Shown here: positions 37,827 through 50,237 of the stretch, piece after piece
Position numbering within the stretch: position 1 is the stretch's first letter
Layout of the letters: each line of letters begins with the position of its first letter
NCBI RefSeq assembly: GCF_000189635.1
Contig: NW_002476381.1
Location: 467,496-531,495, forward strand
Reading direction: 5' to 3'
Source of the DNA: Tetrahymena thermophila SB210
Lineage: Eukaryota; Ciliophora; Oligohymenophorea; Hymenostomatida; Tetrahymenidae
Length of the DNA stretch: 64,000 nucleotides
Translations under genes and position numbers: made by a program
The notes under the pieces: generated by a model
Database searches by the model: none
Told to the model about the DNA's origin: nothing
The model's input: the letters and a program-made list of their open reading frames with translations, nothing else

Positions 37827-39374
37827 TCATCTTGCTAATAAATCGTATTTTATCAAAGGCATATAGTTGTAACTGTAGATCTCAAAATATTTGCTAAATG
37901 CTAATTAGGATAAAATTTCTGAAGTAAGCGTTTTTAACAATTATTTTTCTTCATCTTATTTTAAGATTTAATAAATAAGAAAATTATTTGTTTAATTGTA
38001 TAAGAAACCTTTAAATATTCTTTTAATAATTAACTTAGACATATTGATTGACTTATCCCTTTGACTTTTATAGTTTTATAGTAATGTGTAACTAATATTT
38101 TCTTAGCTTTTTAGTAGCTTTTCAAAATGGTAATCACATTAAAAGTAATAAGTTTTAGTAAAACTAGTATAAATATTTTTTGTTAATTAAATATTTTAAA
38201 TTGTTTTGTACATTTCATAGTACTCTTAGCAATCCTAATATTGACAGAAGCCATTTTAATTTGGCCTCGAATAATGTAAAAAACTACAATCTTCATCAAC
38301 AATTATTTTTATTTTTTTAACAAATCTAAAATTTAATCTTAACAAATTTTTATTCACACCTCCAAAAGTTTCATTTCTATTTAACAATATCATTCTACGA
38401 GTTAAAACTCTTTGAATTTGATAAATTAAATATATTCCAAAATATGCTAAATTCAGAAAAAAAACTATCATGTTATTCAATTAAAAAATACTACTGAAAG
38501 TAAAGATATTATTTAGAATATCTTCTAAAGTAGTTACATTCCAAATAAATATCATTAAAAGCAAAAATCTACTTATTTGGCTTAATAAATCAGCAATTAG
38601 TATCTACTTAGGCATGTATTTAGACTTATTTCTAAACAGTGGATGGTTGAAAAACAGGTTTGCAACCAATGATTTCAATTTAATTCCAGCATTTTCTGAT
38701 TAAAAGAGTTTTCTTAGAATGTATATATTTTAAATAATTCCGATTATAAAATTAAGATATATTAATTTATATCCATATTCATATGAGTAGACTAAATAAA
38801 AAAAAGAAGCAAAAGTTAAATGATAAGTCAATATAGTAATTACTTTAACGGTAGGCGTGGTGTATTTTTTGCAAAAATCCCCATCATAAGTACTATATGA
38901 TATGAATCCTACAAATGCTGATATTTAGATTATAAATAGTATATACCCTAAGTATCGATAAGAAATAGAGATAGAAGTATATTCGATATAACCTAAGCCA
39001 AACAAAAAAATGAACTAAATTATATTTTAAAATACTCCTCTAGAAATAACAAATCTCACCAGTATTGCACAATTTTAAGGACTACCCATTTCATTGCAAA
39101 AAATAGGATAAATCCATCCTAAATTTAAAATATCTAATAGTAAAAACACAATTTTAAGGCAATGTATACCACAGCAAATAGATGCACTAATCATTATCAA
39201 TTTATCTATGCAGAAAAATATGAAATAAGTAATAGGATAACCTATTTCATTTGCCTAATAGCAATTAACTGCGAAAATTAAATTTAAGATATCTAAAATA
39301 TACATAAGCAAAAACCATATAATATACCATTTAGATATTTATTCTAGTTGTTAATCTTCAAATACATAACACAT
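37827..39374 (-). CDS. Array gene 1: polytopic membrane protein
   Basis: Intronless, 515 aa. Family unknown. The N-tail is short and acidic (MCYVFEDQQLEQISKW). About eight or nine hydrophobic segments follow: WYIIWFLLMYILDIL, YPITYFIFFCIDKLIMIS, CLKIVFLLLDILNLGWIY, QFIFLFGLGYIEY, YLGYILFIIQISAFVGFIS, ITILTYHLTFASFFYLVY, YKLIYLNFIIGIIQNIYI, LSQISRFLLLMIFIW and MIVFFLNLAYFGIYLIY. They are followed by a conserved ILLNRNETFGGVNK motif and a soluble, Q/K/Y-rich C-tail of about 150 residues ending YDLLAR. Loops between segments three and four (CNEMGSPQNCAILV) and five and six (SYSTYDGDFCKKYTTPT) differ in every copy while flanking sequence is nearly identical. No signal peptide. Likely a surface or vesicular membrane protein, perhaps a receptor; that is inference. 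Confidence 0.85.
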
Positions 39375-39680
39375 TTTCTTTATAATTGTGAGTTGAATGT
39401 AATAAATAATATTACAATTTCTTCTTCCTCTTCTTTAATATCACAAATATTGATTGTTTATCTTACAAATTTTAATTTAAATTTTTATATTTAATTCAAA
39501 TTTTCTTTCAGATTTTTTTCTCCTTACTTAATCAAAAAATATTTATTCCTAAAAAAAATTATCTTAATTAATAAAACTCTTTATAAATTGTATTAAATTA
39601 ACATCTAAATTTCTATGTAAAGTTAATATATATACACTATAGCAAATATTAGATGTTACAGATATTATTTTCATATAAAA

Positions 39681-40880
39681 TCATAATGCTTAAAATATGG
39701 GTTATTTTGGGGTTTATTATTGTAGTACCGGCGATAATTCCCCTTATCTATTATATTACATTTCACAGTAGTCTTAGCAATTCTAATCTTGACAAAAATT
39801 ATTTTCATTTTGTGAATAATGTAATTAGTAATCCATTCCATCAACAGTTATTTTTATTTTTTTAACAAATCTTAAATTGAATCCTAACAATTTTTTATTC
39901 ACACCTCCAAAAGTTTCATTTTTATTTAACAATATCATTTTACATATTAAAAATTTTTGAACTATTTTAGATAAATATATTACAAAATATATTTTCAGCA
40001 TTAAAACTATAATGTTATTCACTTAAAAAATACTCCTGTAAGTAAAGGTATTATTTAGAGTATCTTCTAAAATATTATTCCCAATAAATATCATTAAAAG
40101 CAAAAATCTACTTATTTGGCTAATAAAATTGGTAATTCGTATCTACATAAGTCTATATTTAGAATTCGTTTCATATATTGGATCGTTGAAAAACAGGTTT
40201 GCTACCAATGATGACGGATTAATTTAAATATTTTATAATTTATAACATTCTCTTTGTATGTATATATTTTAAATAATTAAGATGATAAAATTAAGGTAGA
40301 TTAATTTATATCCAAATGAGTCGATTAAATACAAAAAAGAAGCAATTTTAAATGATAAGTAAAAATATTAATGAATTTAATTAAAATCATCTAGTAGAGG
40401 GCATAGAGGGTTATCAACTTATCTAAAGAAGTTAAATAATATAACCATTCTGAATTTATTTATAATTAGATTAGAAATAGTATATACCCTAAGTATCGAT
40501 ATTAAATAGAAATAGAAATATATTCGATATAGCCTAAGCCAAACAAAGAAATGAACTAAATTAAAGTTTAAAGTATTCCTCTAAAAATAATCATCCTCGA
40601 GTATATTGCTTATAATTAATGTTCACCAATTTAATAGTAAAAAATAGGATAAATCCATCCTAAATTTAAAATATCTAATAGTAAAAACACAATTTTAAAG
40701 CAATATCGTCTATCATAGCAAGCAGATGCAAAAATAATTATTAATTTATCTATACAGAATACTATCAAATAAGCAATAGGATAAATTATTTCATTTACCT
40801 AAAAGCATTTAACTGCAAAAGGTAAATTTAAAGTATCTAAAATATACATAAGCAAAAGCGCATTTTCTTTATAATTGTGA
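39681..40880 (-). pseudogene. Array copy 2: broken polytopic membrane-protein gene
   Basis: Clearly homologous to the other array copies, but damaged three times. The first 20 or so codons, including the proper start, are missing; the ATG near 40866 is out of frame with the rest. One base is missing in the sixth membrane segment near 40342-40348 relative to copies 1, 3 and 5 (cattta-ac-ttttgc reduced to catttaaaattgc), which shifts the frame. The C-tail leaves the family sequence after the ETFGGVNKKLLGFNLRFVKK region and ends in an unrelated short tail at TGA 39681-39683. The kept middle still has ILLNKNETFGGVNK. Most similar to copy 5 in the seventh-to-eighth segment region. Not expected to give a full protein. 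Confidence 0.85.
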
Positions 40881-41220
40881 ATTAGATAAAATAAATAATA
40901 TTAAAATTTCTTTTTTCTTAAAAATTATAGACGAAATGAAATTTGATAATATCAAAAAGATTGTTTGTTTATTGCACACATTTTAATTTTGTTTTTTGCT
41001 TTAAATTCGAATTTGCTTTCTGATTTTTTTTCCTTCTGAATCAAAAAATATTTATTCCAAAAAATCATCTAAATTAAGTAAATTATATATAAATTGTTTT
41101 AAATTAGCATCTAGGTCTCTGCATAAAGCTAACAAATAAATACATACATATATAATATCAAACAAAAATCACACATTTTAAATATCTTTTATTTTACAAA
41201 AATTAACAAATGTTACCTAA
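40881..41220. other. Spacer upstream of array copy 2
   Basis: Homologous in part to the 5' flanks of other copies (aattcacaattataaagaaa, tcaaaaaatatttattcc). No separate gene. Confidence 0.6.
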
Positions 41221-41304
41221 TTGTTCAGATTATTAATACTTTTTATACTCTTAGAAATTTTAATCAACTCTATAAAGTATTTTTGCAATTAAAATTCATA
41301 ATAG
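41221..41304 (-). pseudogene. Relic of the 5' end of a kinase-TPR gene
   Basis: About 84 bp resemble the N-terminal coding region of the kinase-TPR gene around 54091-54180: both have tactcttagaaatt, then (a)atcaa, then gtatttttgcaattaaaatt / gtatattttgtaattaaaatt, then cata. On the minus strand the string encodes a TATGAATTTTAATTGCAA start-region match. It sits upstream of the broken array copy 2, just as the intact kinase gene sits beside array fragment 49947-50215. Inferred remnant of a second kinase-TPR copy. Confidence 0.6.
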
Positions 41305-41309
41305 CCAAA

Positions 41310-41310
<1 letters not shown>

Positions 41311-41362
<52 letters not shown>
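41311..41362. repeat. (CTAA)13 microsatellite
   Basis: Thirteen uninterrupted aact/ctaa tetranucleotides. It lies exactly at the break between the kinase-gene relic and unrelated spacer, so it may have grown at a rearrangement junction. Confidence 0.95.
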
Positions 41363-41366
<4 letters not shown>

Positions 41367-41539
41367 TTTGAGTTGTACTTTAAAAATTATACTAACTTAT
41401 TATATTTTTTAATCTTAAGGGTAAGTTAGTTACAAACTAATAATTCAAATATATTTCATCTCCATAGTATTAAATAGTGCAAACCTTTAATTATTGCCAC
41501 ATGTTTGGACCCTACATACAAATTTGCTGTTAGAACTAA

Positions 41540-41783
41540 TTTGAAATTTGAATTTTAAAATTTGAGGCTTCATGTTACAGATTTATTTAATAAAAAAATA
41601 CAGTAATTTTAAATTAAACTATTAAAAATTTATGTAATATTTAATAATAATTACAATTTAAAGTATTTTATATATTTATTCTTAATTTTATTTGAATATT
41701 TTTTACAATAAAATTTTCTTTTTCAAGTTTGTTTTATTGATAATATGCTAATATAATTATAAATTTATTTTTTTCAAGTTTTA
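41540..41783. repeat. 3' flank block of the array, copy 2
   Basis: Nearly identical to 37584-37826, starting ttgaaatttgaattttaaaa. It belongs to array gene 3. Confidence 0.85.
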
Positions 41784-43331
41784 TCATCTTGTTAATAAAT
41801 CGTATTTTATCAAAGGCATATAGTTGTAACTGTAGATCTCAAAATATTTGCTAAATGCTAATTAGGATAAAATTTCTGAAGTAAGCGTTTTTAACAATTA
41901 TTTTTCTTCATCTTATTTTAAGATTTTACTAATTAGAAAATTATTTGTATAATTGTATAAGAAACCTTTAAATATTCTTTTAATAATTAACTTAGACATA
42001 TTGATTGACTTATCCCTTTGACTTTCATATTTTTATAGTAATGTGTAACTAATATTTTCTTAGCTTTTTAGTAGCTTTTCAAAATGGTAATCACATTAAA
42101 TTTAATAGGTTTTAGTAAAACTAGTATAAATATTTTTTGTTAATTCAATATTTACAATTATTTTGTACATTTCATAGTACTCTTAGCAATCCTAATATTG
42201 ACAGAAGCCATTTAAATTTGTCCTCGAATAATGTAAAAAACTAAAATCTTCATCAACAATTATTTTTATTTTTTTAACAAATCTAAAATTTAATCCTAAC
42301 AATTTTTTATTCACACCTCCAAAAGTTTCATTTCTATTTAACAATATAATTCTACGAGTTAAAACTCTTTGAATTTGATAAGTTAAATATATTCCAAAAT
42401 ATGCTAAATTCAGAAAAAAAACTATCATGTTATTCAATTAAAAAATACTACTGAAAGTAAAGATATTATTTAGAATATCTTCTAAAGTAGTTACATTCCA
42501 AATAAATATCATAAAAAGCAAAAATCTACTTATTTGGTTTAATAAATTCGCAATTAGTATCTACTTAGACACGTATTTACACTCTATTCTAAACAGTGGA
42601 TGGTTGAAAAACAGGTTTGCAACCAATGTATACCAATCAATTCCAGCATTTTCTGATTAAAAGATTTTTCTTAGAATGTATATATTTTAAATAATTCCGA
42701 TTATAAAATTATATTATATTAATCTATATCCATATTCATATGAGTAGACTAAATACAAAAAAGAAGCAAAAGTTAAATGATAAGTCAATATAGTAATTAA
42801 TTTAACTGTAGGCGTGGTGTATTTTTTGCAAAAACCCCCAACATCAGTATAAAATGATAAGTATCCTACAATTGCTGATATTTAGATTATAAATAGTATA
42901 TACCCTAAGTATCGATAAGAAATAGAGATAGAAGTATATTCTATATAACCTAAGCCAAACAAAAAAATGAACTAAATTATATATTAAAATACTCCTCTAA
43001 AAATAGCAAACCTCAAAGACAAGGCATCAATTTAAAGACTACCAATATAATCGCAAAAAATAGGATAAATCCATCCTAAATTTAAAATATCTAATAGTAA
43101 AAAGATAATTTTAAGGCAGTGCATACCACAGCAAATAGTTGCACAAATCATTATCAATTTATCTAAGCAGAATAATATGAAATAAGTAATAGGATAACCT
43201 ATTTCATTTGCCTAATAGCAATTAACTGCGAAAATTAAATATAAGATATCTAAAATATACATAGGCAATAACCCTATAATATACCATTTAGATATTTATT
43301 CTATTTCTTCATCTTCTAATTCATAACACAT
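41784..43331 (-). CDS. Array gene 3: polytopic membrane protein
   Basis: 515 aa, the same length as array gene 1, and nearly identical to it over the membrane segments, NRNETFGGVNK motif and C-tail. N-tail is MCYELEDEEIEQISKW. Variable loops differ from gene 1: CDYIGSLQIDALSLRF replaces CNEMGSPQNCAILVRF, and SFYTDVGGFCKKYTTPT replaces SYSTYDGDFCKKYTTPT. No in-frame TGA before the end; intact. The 3' flank is shared with genes 1 and 4, indicating recent block duplication. Confidence 0.85.
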
Positions 43332-43665
43332 TTTCTTTATAATTGTGAGTTGAATCTAATAAATAATATTACAATTTCTTCTTCTTTTTCTTCTTCCTCT
43401 TCTTAAAAACTATTCTCAAAATTTGATAATATCACAAATATTGATTGTTTATCTCACAAATTTTAATTTAAATTTTTATATTTAATTCAAATTTTCTTTC
43501 TGATTTTATCTCCTTACTTAATCAAAAATATTTATTCCTAAAAAAAATTATCTAAAGAATTTTATTAAATTAACATCTATGTTTCTATGTAAAGTTAATA
43601 TATATATACATACATAATATCAAACAAAAATTTTTTAATTAACAAAAGATCCAAAGTTTCTAACA

Positions 43666-43908
43666 TTTGAAATTTGAATTTTAAAATTTGAGGCTTCATG
43701 TTACAGATTTATTTAATAAAAAAATACAGTAATTTTAAATTAAACTATTAAAAATTTATGTAATATTTAATAATAATTGCAATTTAAAGTATTTTATATA
43801 TTTATTCTTAATTTTATTTGAATATTTTTTACAATAAAATTTTATTTTTCAAGTTTGTTTTATTGATAATATGCTAATATAATTATAATTAATTTTTTTC
43901 AAGTTTTA
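43666..43908. repeat. 3' flank block of the array, copy 3
   Basis: Third near-identical copy of the block seen at 37584 and 41540, ahead of the 3' end of array gene 4. Confidence 0.85.
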
Positions 43909-45447
43909 TCATCTTGCTAATAAATCGTATTTTATCAAAGGCATATAGTTGTAACTGTAGATCTCAAAATATTTGCTAAATGCTAATTAGGATAAAATTT
44001 CTGAAGTAAGCGTTTTTAACAATTATTTTTCTTCATCTTATTTTAAGATATTACTAATAAGAAAATTATTTGTTTAATTGTATAAGAAACCTTTAAATAT
44101 TCTTTTAATAATTAACTTAGACATATTGATTGACTTATCCCTTTGACTTTTATAGTTTTTTAGTAATGTGTAACTAATATTTTCTTAGCTTTTTAGTAGC
44201 TTTTCAAAATGGTAATCACATTAAAAGTTATAAGTTTTAGTAAAACTAGTATAAATATTTTTTGTTAATTAAATATTTTAAATTGTTTTGTACATTTCAT
44301 AGTACTCTTAGCAATCCTAATATTGACAGAAGCCATTTTAATTTGGCCTCGAATAATGTAAAAAACTACAATCTTCATCAACAATTATTTTTATTTTTTT
44401 AACAAATCTAAAATTTAATCCTAACAATTTTTTATTCACACCTCCAAAAGTTTCATTTCTATTTAACAATATCATTCTACGAGTTAAAACTCTTTGAATT
44501 TGATAAATTAAATATATTCCAAAATATGCTAAATTCAGAAAAAAAACTATCATGTTATTCAATTAAAAAATACTACTGAAAGTAAAGATATTATTTAGAA
44601 TATCTTCTAAAGTAGTTACATTCCAAATAAATATCATAAAAAGCAAAAATCTACTTATTTGGCTTAAAAAATTAGCAATTAGTATCTACTTAAGCATGTA
44701 TTTAGTTACATATAGTGGATGGTTGAAAAACAGGTTTGCAACCAATGAATACCATTTAATTTCTTCATTTTCTGATTAAAAGAGTTTTCTTAGAATGTAC
44801 AAAATTTAAATAATTCCGATTATAAAATTAAGATATATTAATTTATATCCATATTCATATGAGTATACTAAATACAAAAAAGAAGCAAAAGTTAAATGAT
44901 AAGTCAATATAGTAATTACTATTATGGTAGTCGTGCTGTATTTTTTGCAATAATTAACATTAGAACTATATGAAATGAATCCTACATTTACTGATATTTA
45001 GATTATAAATAGTATATACCCTAAGTATCGATAAGAAATAGAGATAGAAGTATATTCGATATAACCTAAGCCAAACAAAAAAATGAACTAAATTATATTT
45101 TAAAATACTCCTCTAAAAAGAATAAATCTCGCCATCATTAAACCTTGTTAAATAGTATCCATTTTATTGCAAAAAATAGGATAAATCCATCCTAAATTTA
45201 AAATATCTAATAGTAAAAACACAATTTTAAGGCAATGCATACAACAGCAAATAGATGCACAAATCAATATCAATTTATCTAAGCAGAATAATATGAAATA
45301 AGTAATAGGATAACCTATTTCATTTGCCTAATAGCAATTAACTGCGAAAAGTAAATTTAAGATATCTAAAATATAAAAAAGCAAATACCATATTGAATGC
45401 TATTTTGATATTTCTTCTAGTGGATTTTCTTAATACTCTTCACACAT
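43909..45447 (-). CDS. Array gene 4: polytopic membrane protein
   Basis: 512 aa (513 codons). Framework as in genes 1 and 3; N-tail MCEEYQENPLEEISKQ. The loop after segment three is CNKMDTIQQGLMMARF. The loop between segments five and six is SYSSNVNYCKKYSTTTI, with only one of the usual Lys-rich turns. The loop before the eighth segment is three residues shorter than in gene 1 (around 44700-44770 on the plus strand), accounting for the length difference. Intact frame. Confidence 0.85.
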
Positions 45448-45957
45448 TTTTTTTATAATTATGAGTTGAATGTAATAAATAATAATACAATTTCTTCTTC
45501 TTTTTCCTCTTCCTCTTCTTAAAAACTATTCTCAAAATTTGATAATATCACAAATATTGATTGATTATCTCACAAATTTTAATTTAAATTTTTATATTTA
45601 ATTCAAATTTTCTTTCTGATTTTTTTCTCCTTACTTAATCAAAAAATATTTATTCCTAAAAAAAAATTATCTTAATTAATAAAACTCTTTATAAATTGTA
45701 TTAAATTACATCTAAATTTCTATGTAAAGTTAATATATACATAATATAATGGATAGTGGGAACACGAGCCCAAATCAGAGTACTATCAAAATATCATATT
45801 TTACTGATAAAGAATTATTTTTTAATTTTGCATTCATTTTTGAATGAGAGGTTGGTTAGTTCTCTGAAAATCTAATATATAATAAAATTTTCTTTTTCAA
45901 GTTTATTTTATAGATAAAATGCTAATATAATTTATAATTAATTTTTTTCAAGTTTTA
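45448..45957. other. Spacer between array genes 4 and 5 with a non-homologous stretch
   Basis: The right end of gene 4's 5' flank is the shared array sequence. From about 45750 to 45890 the sequence is unlike any other array flank: ggatagtgggaacacgagcc ... tactatc, and a gagaggttggttag string. It is less AT-rich than its surroundings. See findings for the chromosome-breakage-like 11-mer. Confidence 0.6.
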
Positions 45958-47505
45958 TCATCTTGTTAATAAATCGTATTTTATCTAAGGCATATAGTTG
46001 TAACTGTAGATCTCAAAATATTTGCTAAATGCTAATTAGGATAAAATTTCAGAAGTAAGCGTTTTTAACAATTATTTTTCTTCATCTTATTTTAAGATAT
46101 TACTAATAAGAAAATTATTTGTTTAATTGTATAAAAAACCTTTAAATATTCTTTTAATAATTAACTTAGAAATATTGATTGACATATCCCTTTGACTTTC
46201 ATATTTTTATAGTAATGTGTTACTAATATTTTCTTAGCTTTTTAGTAGCTTTTAAAAGTGGTAATCACATTAAAAGTAATAAGTAACAGTAAAACTAGTA
46301 TAGATTTTTTTTGTTAATTCAATATTTTAAATTATTTTGTACATTTCATAGTACTCTTAGCAATCCTAATATTGACAGAAGCCATTTTAATTTGGCCTCG
46401 AATAATGTATATAACTACAATCTTCATCAACAATTATTTTTATTTTTTTAACAAATCTAAAATTTAATCCTAACAATTTTTTATTCACACCTCCAAAAGT
46501 TTCATTTCTATTTAACAATATCATTTTACAAGTTAAAACTTTTCGAATTTTATCAATTAAATATATTTCAAAATAGGCTAAATTCAGATAAAAAACTATC
46601 ATGTTATTCATTTAAAAAATACTACTGAAATTAAAGGTATTATTTAGAATATTTTCTAAAGTAGTTACATTCCAAATAAATATCATAAAAAGCAAAAATC
46701 TACTTATTTGGCTTAAAAAATCAGCAATTAATATCTACTTAAGTCTGTATTTAGAATTCGTTTCATATAGTGGGTGGTTGAAAAGCAGGTTTGCCACCAA
46801 TGAATCTGGATTAATTTGAATATTTTATAATTTATAGCATTCTCTTAGAATGTATATATTTTAAATAATTACAATTATAAAATTAAGATATATTAATTTA
46901 TATCCATATTCATATGAGTCGACTAAATACAAAAAAGGAGCAAAAGTTAAATGATAAGTCAAGATAGTAATTACTTTAACAGTAATCATGTAGTTTTTGC
47001 CATAATACTTATGAGAAGAAGTTATATAAGATATCCATGCTGCACTTATTGATATTTAAATTATAAATAGTATATATCCTAAGTATCGATAAGAAATAGA
47101 GATAGAAGTATATTCAATATAACCTAAGCCAAACAAAAAAATGAACTAAATTATATTTTAAAATACTCCTCTAAAAAAAATAAACCTCACTTCTATTATT
47201 TCAAATTAAGAACTACTAATTTTATTGTAAAAAATAGGATAAATCCATCCTAAATTTAAAATATCTAATAGTAAAAACACAATTTTAAGGCAATGTCTAC
47301 CTTAGTAAATAGATGCAAAAATCATTATCAATTTATCTAAGCAGAATAATATGAAATAAGTAATAGGATAACTTATTTCATTTTCCTAATAGCAATTAAC
47401 TGCAAAAAGTAAATTTAAGATATCTAAAATATACATAAGCAAAAATGGTATAGAATACCATTTAGATATTTTTTATAGTGATTCTTCTTCAAAATAGTCA
47501 ATCAT
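45958..47505 (-). CDS. Array gene 5: polytopic membrane protein
   Basis: 515 aa. N-tail MIDYFEEESLQKISKW lacks the MC start of genes 1, 3 and 4. The ninth segment region reads MIVFYLNLAYFEIYLIDKIR, then ILLNRNETFGGVNKKLL. It lacks the common ttgaaatttgaatttt 3' flank; its 3' spacer joins the odd 45750-45890 stretch instead. The loops after segment three and between segments five and six are again unique. Intact frame. Confidence 0.85.
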
Positions 47506-47942
47506 TTTATTTATAATTGTGAGTTGAATGTATAAATAATATTTCAATTTCTTCTTTTTTTCTTCTTCCTCTTCTTAAAAGTTATTCGCTAAATTTGATA
47601 ATATCACATAGTTTAAATAATATAATATCAAATATTTATAGTATTACAGATATTTTTAAATCTGAAAATTTTTATTATTTTTTAGGAATAATTTCTAAAA
47701 TAAGGTACCAATAGACTCTGCTCATAGTTAATGAAGATCTAAAGTATTAAAAAAATAAATTATTTATAAATTGTTGAAATTAAAAGTTAGAAGACCTTTA
47801 CAAATTTATAAAATTAAAATTTATACATTTTATATAGAATATAAAATAAATATTTAATTTTTCATAATATATTTTATTTTTTAATTAATATTTTTATTAT
47901 TTATAATATATCAATTTAATTTGTAATTTTTTGCAATTTTTA

Positions 47943-49448
47943 TCATCTTGTTAATAAATCGTATTTTATCTAAGGCATATAGTTTTAAGTGTAGATCTCA
48001 AAATATCTATTAAATGCTACTTAGGATAAAATTTCTGAAATAAGCGTTTTTAACAATTATTTTTCATCTTATTTTAATATATCTATAAGATAGCTATTTG
48101 TTTAATTTTATAAGAAACCTTTAAATATTCTTAGAATAATTATTTCAGAAATATTGATTGAGTTCTTACTAAATCTCTCATAATATTATAGTAATGTATA
48201 ACTAATATTTTCTTAACTTTTTAGTAGCTATTCAAAGTGGTAATTACATTAGATGTAATAATCTCCAGTAAAAATAATATCAACTTTTTGTCTTTATTCT
48301 TTTTTTGAAATTGTTTTGTATATTTCATAGTACTCTGAGCAATTCTAGTCTTCACAGATGCCATTTTAATTTGGATAAAGATGTATTTACTAACCAATTA
48401 TATCAACAACTATTTCTATTTTTTTAATAAATCCAAAATAGAATCCTAGCAATTTTTTATTCACACCTCCAAAAGTTTCGTTTCGATTTAACAAAATCAT
48501 TTTATAAGTTAAAACTTATTGAACTATTAAAAAAAAATATATTATAAAATATATTGAATTTAGCAATAAAACTATAATGTTATTCACTTAATGGATACCT
48601 CTGTAGGTTAAGGTATTATTTTTATTCCCAATAAAAATCATAAAAAGCAAAAATCTACTTATTTGGCTTAAAAAATTAGCCATGTAAATCTACCTATACA
48701 CATATTTAGAACTTGTGAGTTAGACTGGATTGTTGTACAAAAGGTTTGTCAAGAATGTAATTGGTTTATCGTAATATGTTTATAATTTATAGCGTTCTCT
48801 TAGAATGTATATATTTTAAATAATTAGGATGATAAAATTATAGTAGATTAGTTTAAATCCAAATGAGTCTACTAAATACAAAAAAGAAGTGATTGTTAAA
48901 TGATAAGTTAATACATTAATGCTCTTTATAAATATCTTTTAATATTAGGCTACACTAGTTCTCTATATAGACATAAGAGATATCCAAATTGCACTTATTG
49001 AAATATAGATTATAAATAGTGAATATCCTAAGTATCTATAATAAATAGAGATAGAAGTATTCTCCAAATAACCTAAGCCAAAGAAAAAAATGAGCTAAAT
49101 TATATTTTAAAGTCCTCCTCTAGAAACAATAAACCTTATGATTAAAGCCATAACTTAATGTTAACTGATGTAATTGTAAAAAATAGGATAAATCCATCCT
49201 AAATTTAAAATATCTAACAGTAAAAACACAATTTTTGAACGATCTCCATTATTGCAGCAAATAGATACAAAAATGATTATTAATTTATCAATAAAGAATA
49301 CTATCAAGAAAGCAATAGGATATGATATTTAATTAGCCTAATAGCATTTAACTGCAAAAAGTAAATTTAAAATATCTAAAATGTACAAAGGCAATACTAG
49401 AATAGACTATTTGTTTATTTATTGTGGTTAGTCTTTAAAAAGAATCAT
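47943..49448 (-). CDS. Array gene 6: polytopic membrane protein, second subgroup
   Basis: 501 aa (502 codons). More diverged from genes 1, 3, 4 and 5, and closest to gene 7 at 55112-56638: both begin with a short MILFKDQPQQINK / MNSFFKDHPQQISK tail. They share a 5' flank containing aaggggagttag, and use the same sequence in segment six (TITSFLYLVDSFG versus the array-1 type TFASFFYLVYSYEYG). The fifth-to-sixth loop is longer in this subgroup. Intact frame with the NRNETFGGVNKK motif kept. Confidence 0.82.
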
Positions 49449-49946
49449 TTCCTTCCTATTTAATTGAGAATTAAAACAAATAATATTTAATTTTCTTCTT
49501 CCTCTCCTAAAGCTTAAACTCAAAAATATTAAATATTAAACAAGAAAACAAAACTTTCTATATTTATTATTTTACTAATATTATATGACTAAGTATTTAG
49601 CATTTATTTTTTTCAGAAGGGGAGTTAGGGAAAATTTTTTTCATTATATAAGACTGGTTTTAAAAATTTACAATTGATAAATACTCCATAAATTCAAAAA
49701 TAAGTTACCAATATACCTACCCTGTTCATAATTAATGAACATCTAAAATATTTAAAAAAAATAAATTATTCAGAATTGTTGAAATTAAGAATAAATAGGT
49801 AGACCTTTATAAGTTAATAAAATTAAAATTTTACATTTTTTATCTTAAATTAAAAAACAAAAAATATTTAATCTTTCTTAATATATTTTATTTTTTAATT
49901 TTATTGATAATTTGTCAATATAATTTATAATTTCTTGCTATTTTTA
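49449..49946. other. Spacer carrying the subgroup-2 5' flank
   Basis: The motif aaggggagttaggg near 49617-49631 and following bases match the 5' flank of gene 7 near 56801-56815. Otherwise AT-rich. Confidence 0.6.
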
Positions 49947-50215
49947 TCATCTTGTAAATTAATCATATTTTATCTAAGGCATATAGTTGTAAGTGTAGAT
50001 CTCAAAATATCTGCAAAAGCCATTTAGGAAAAAAATTCTGAAGTAAGTATTTTTAACAATTATTTTTCATCTTATTATAAGAAATCTTTTAGATAATTAT
50101 TTGTTTAATTTTATAAGAAACCTTTAATTATGTTTTTATAATTATCTCAGAAATATTGATTGAGTTATTACTAAAGCTTTTATAATATTATAGTAATGTA
50201 TAACTAACATTTTCT
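49947..50215 (-). pseudogene. C-terminal fragment of an array gene
   Basis: Only the last 90 or so codons of the C-tail are recognisable on the minus strand (GAAAATGTTAGTTATACATT through GATCTACACTTACAACTATA to the terminal AGATGA). The frame is no longer continuous. The fragment starts within 25 bp of the stop codon of the kinase-TPR gene, so that gene abuts or replaced the missing N-terminal part. Evidence of a rearrangement joint. Confidence 0.78.
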
Positions 50216-50237
50216 CAGTTAGAGATACTAAAATTAA

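Noticed and set aside
38256..46611. Short 65-81 aa minus-strand frames repeated along the array
   Set aside because: They are the same internal part of the long array genes cut at TAA/TAG, which are glutamine codons here; not separate small proteins.
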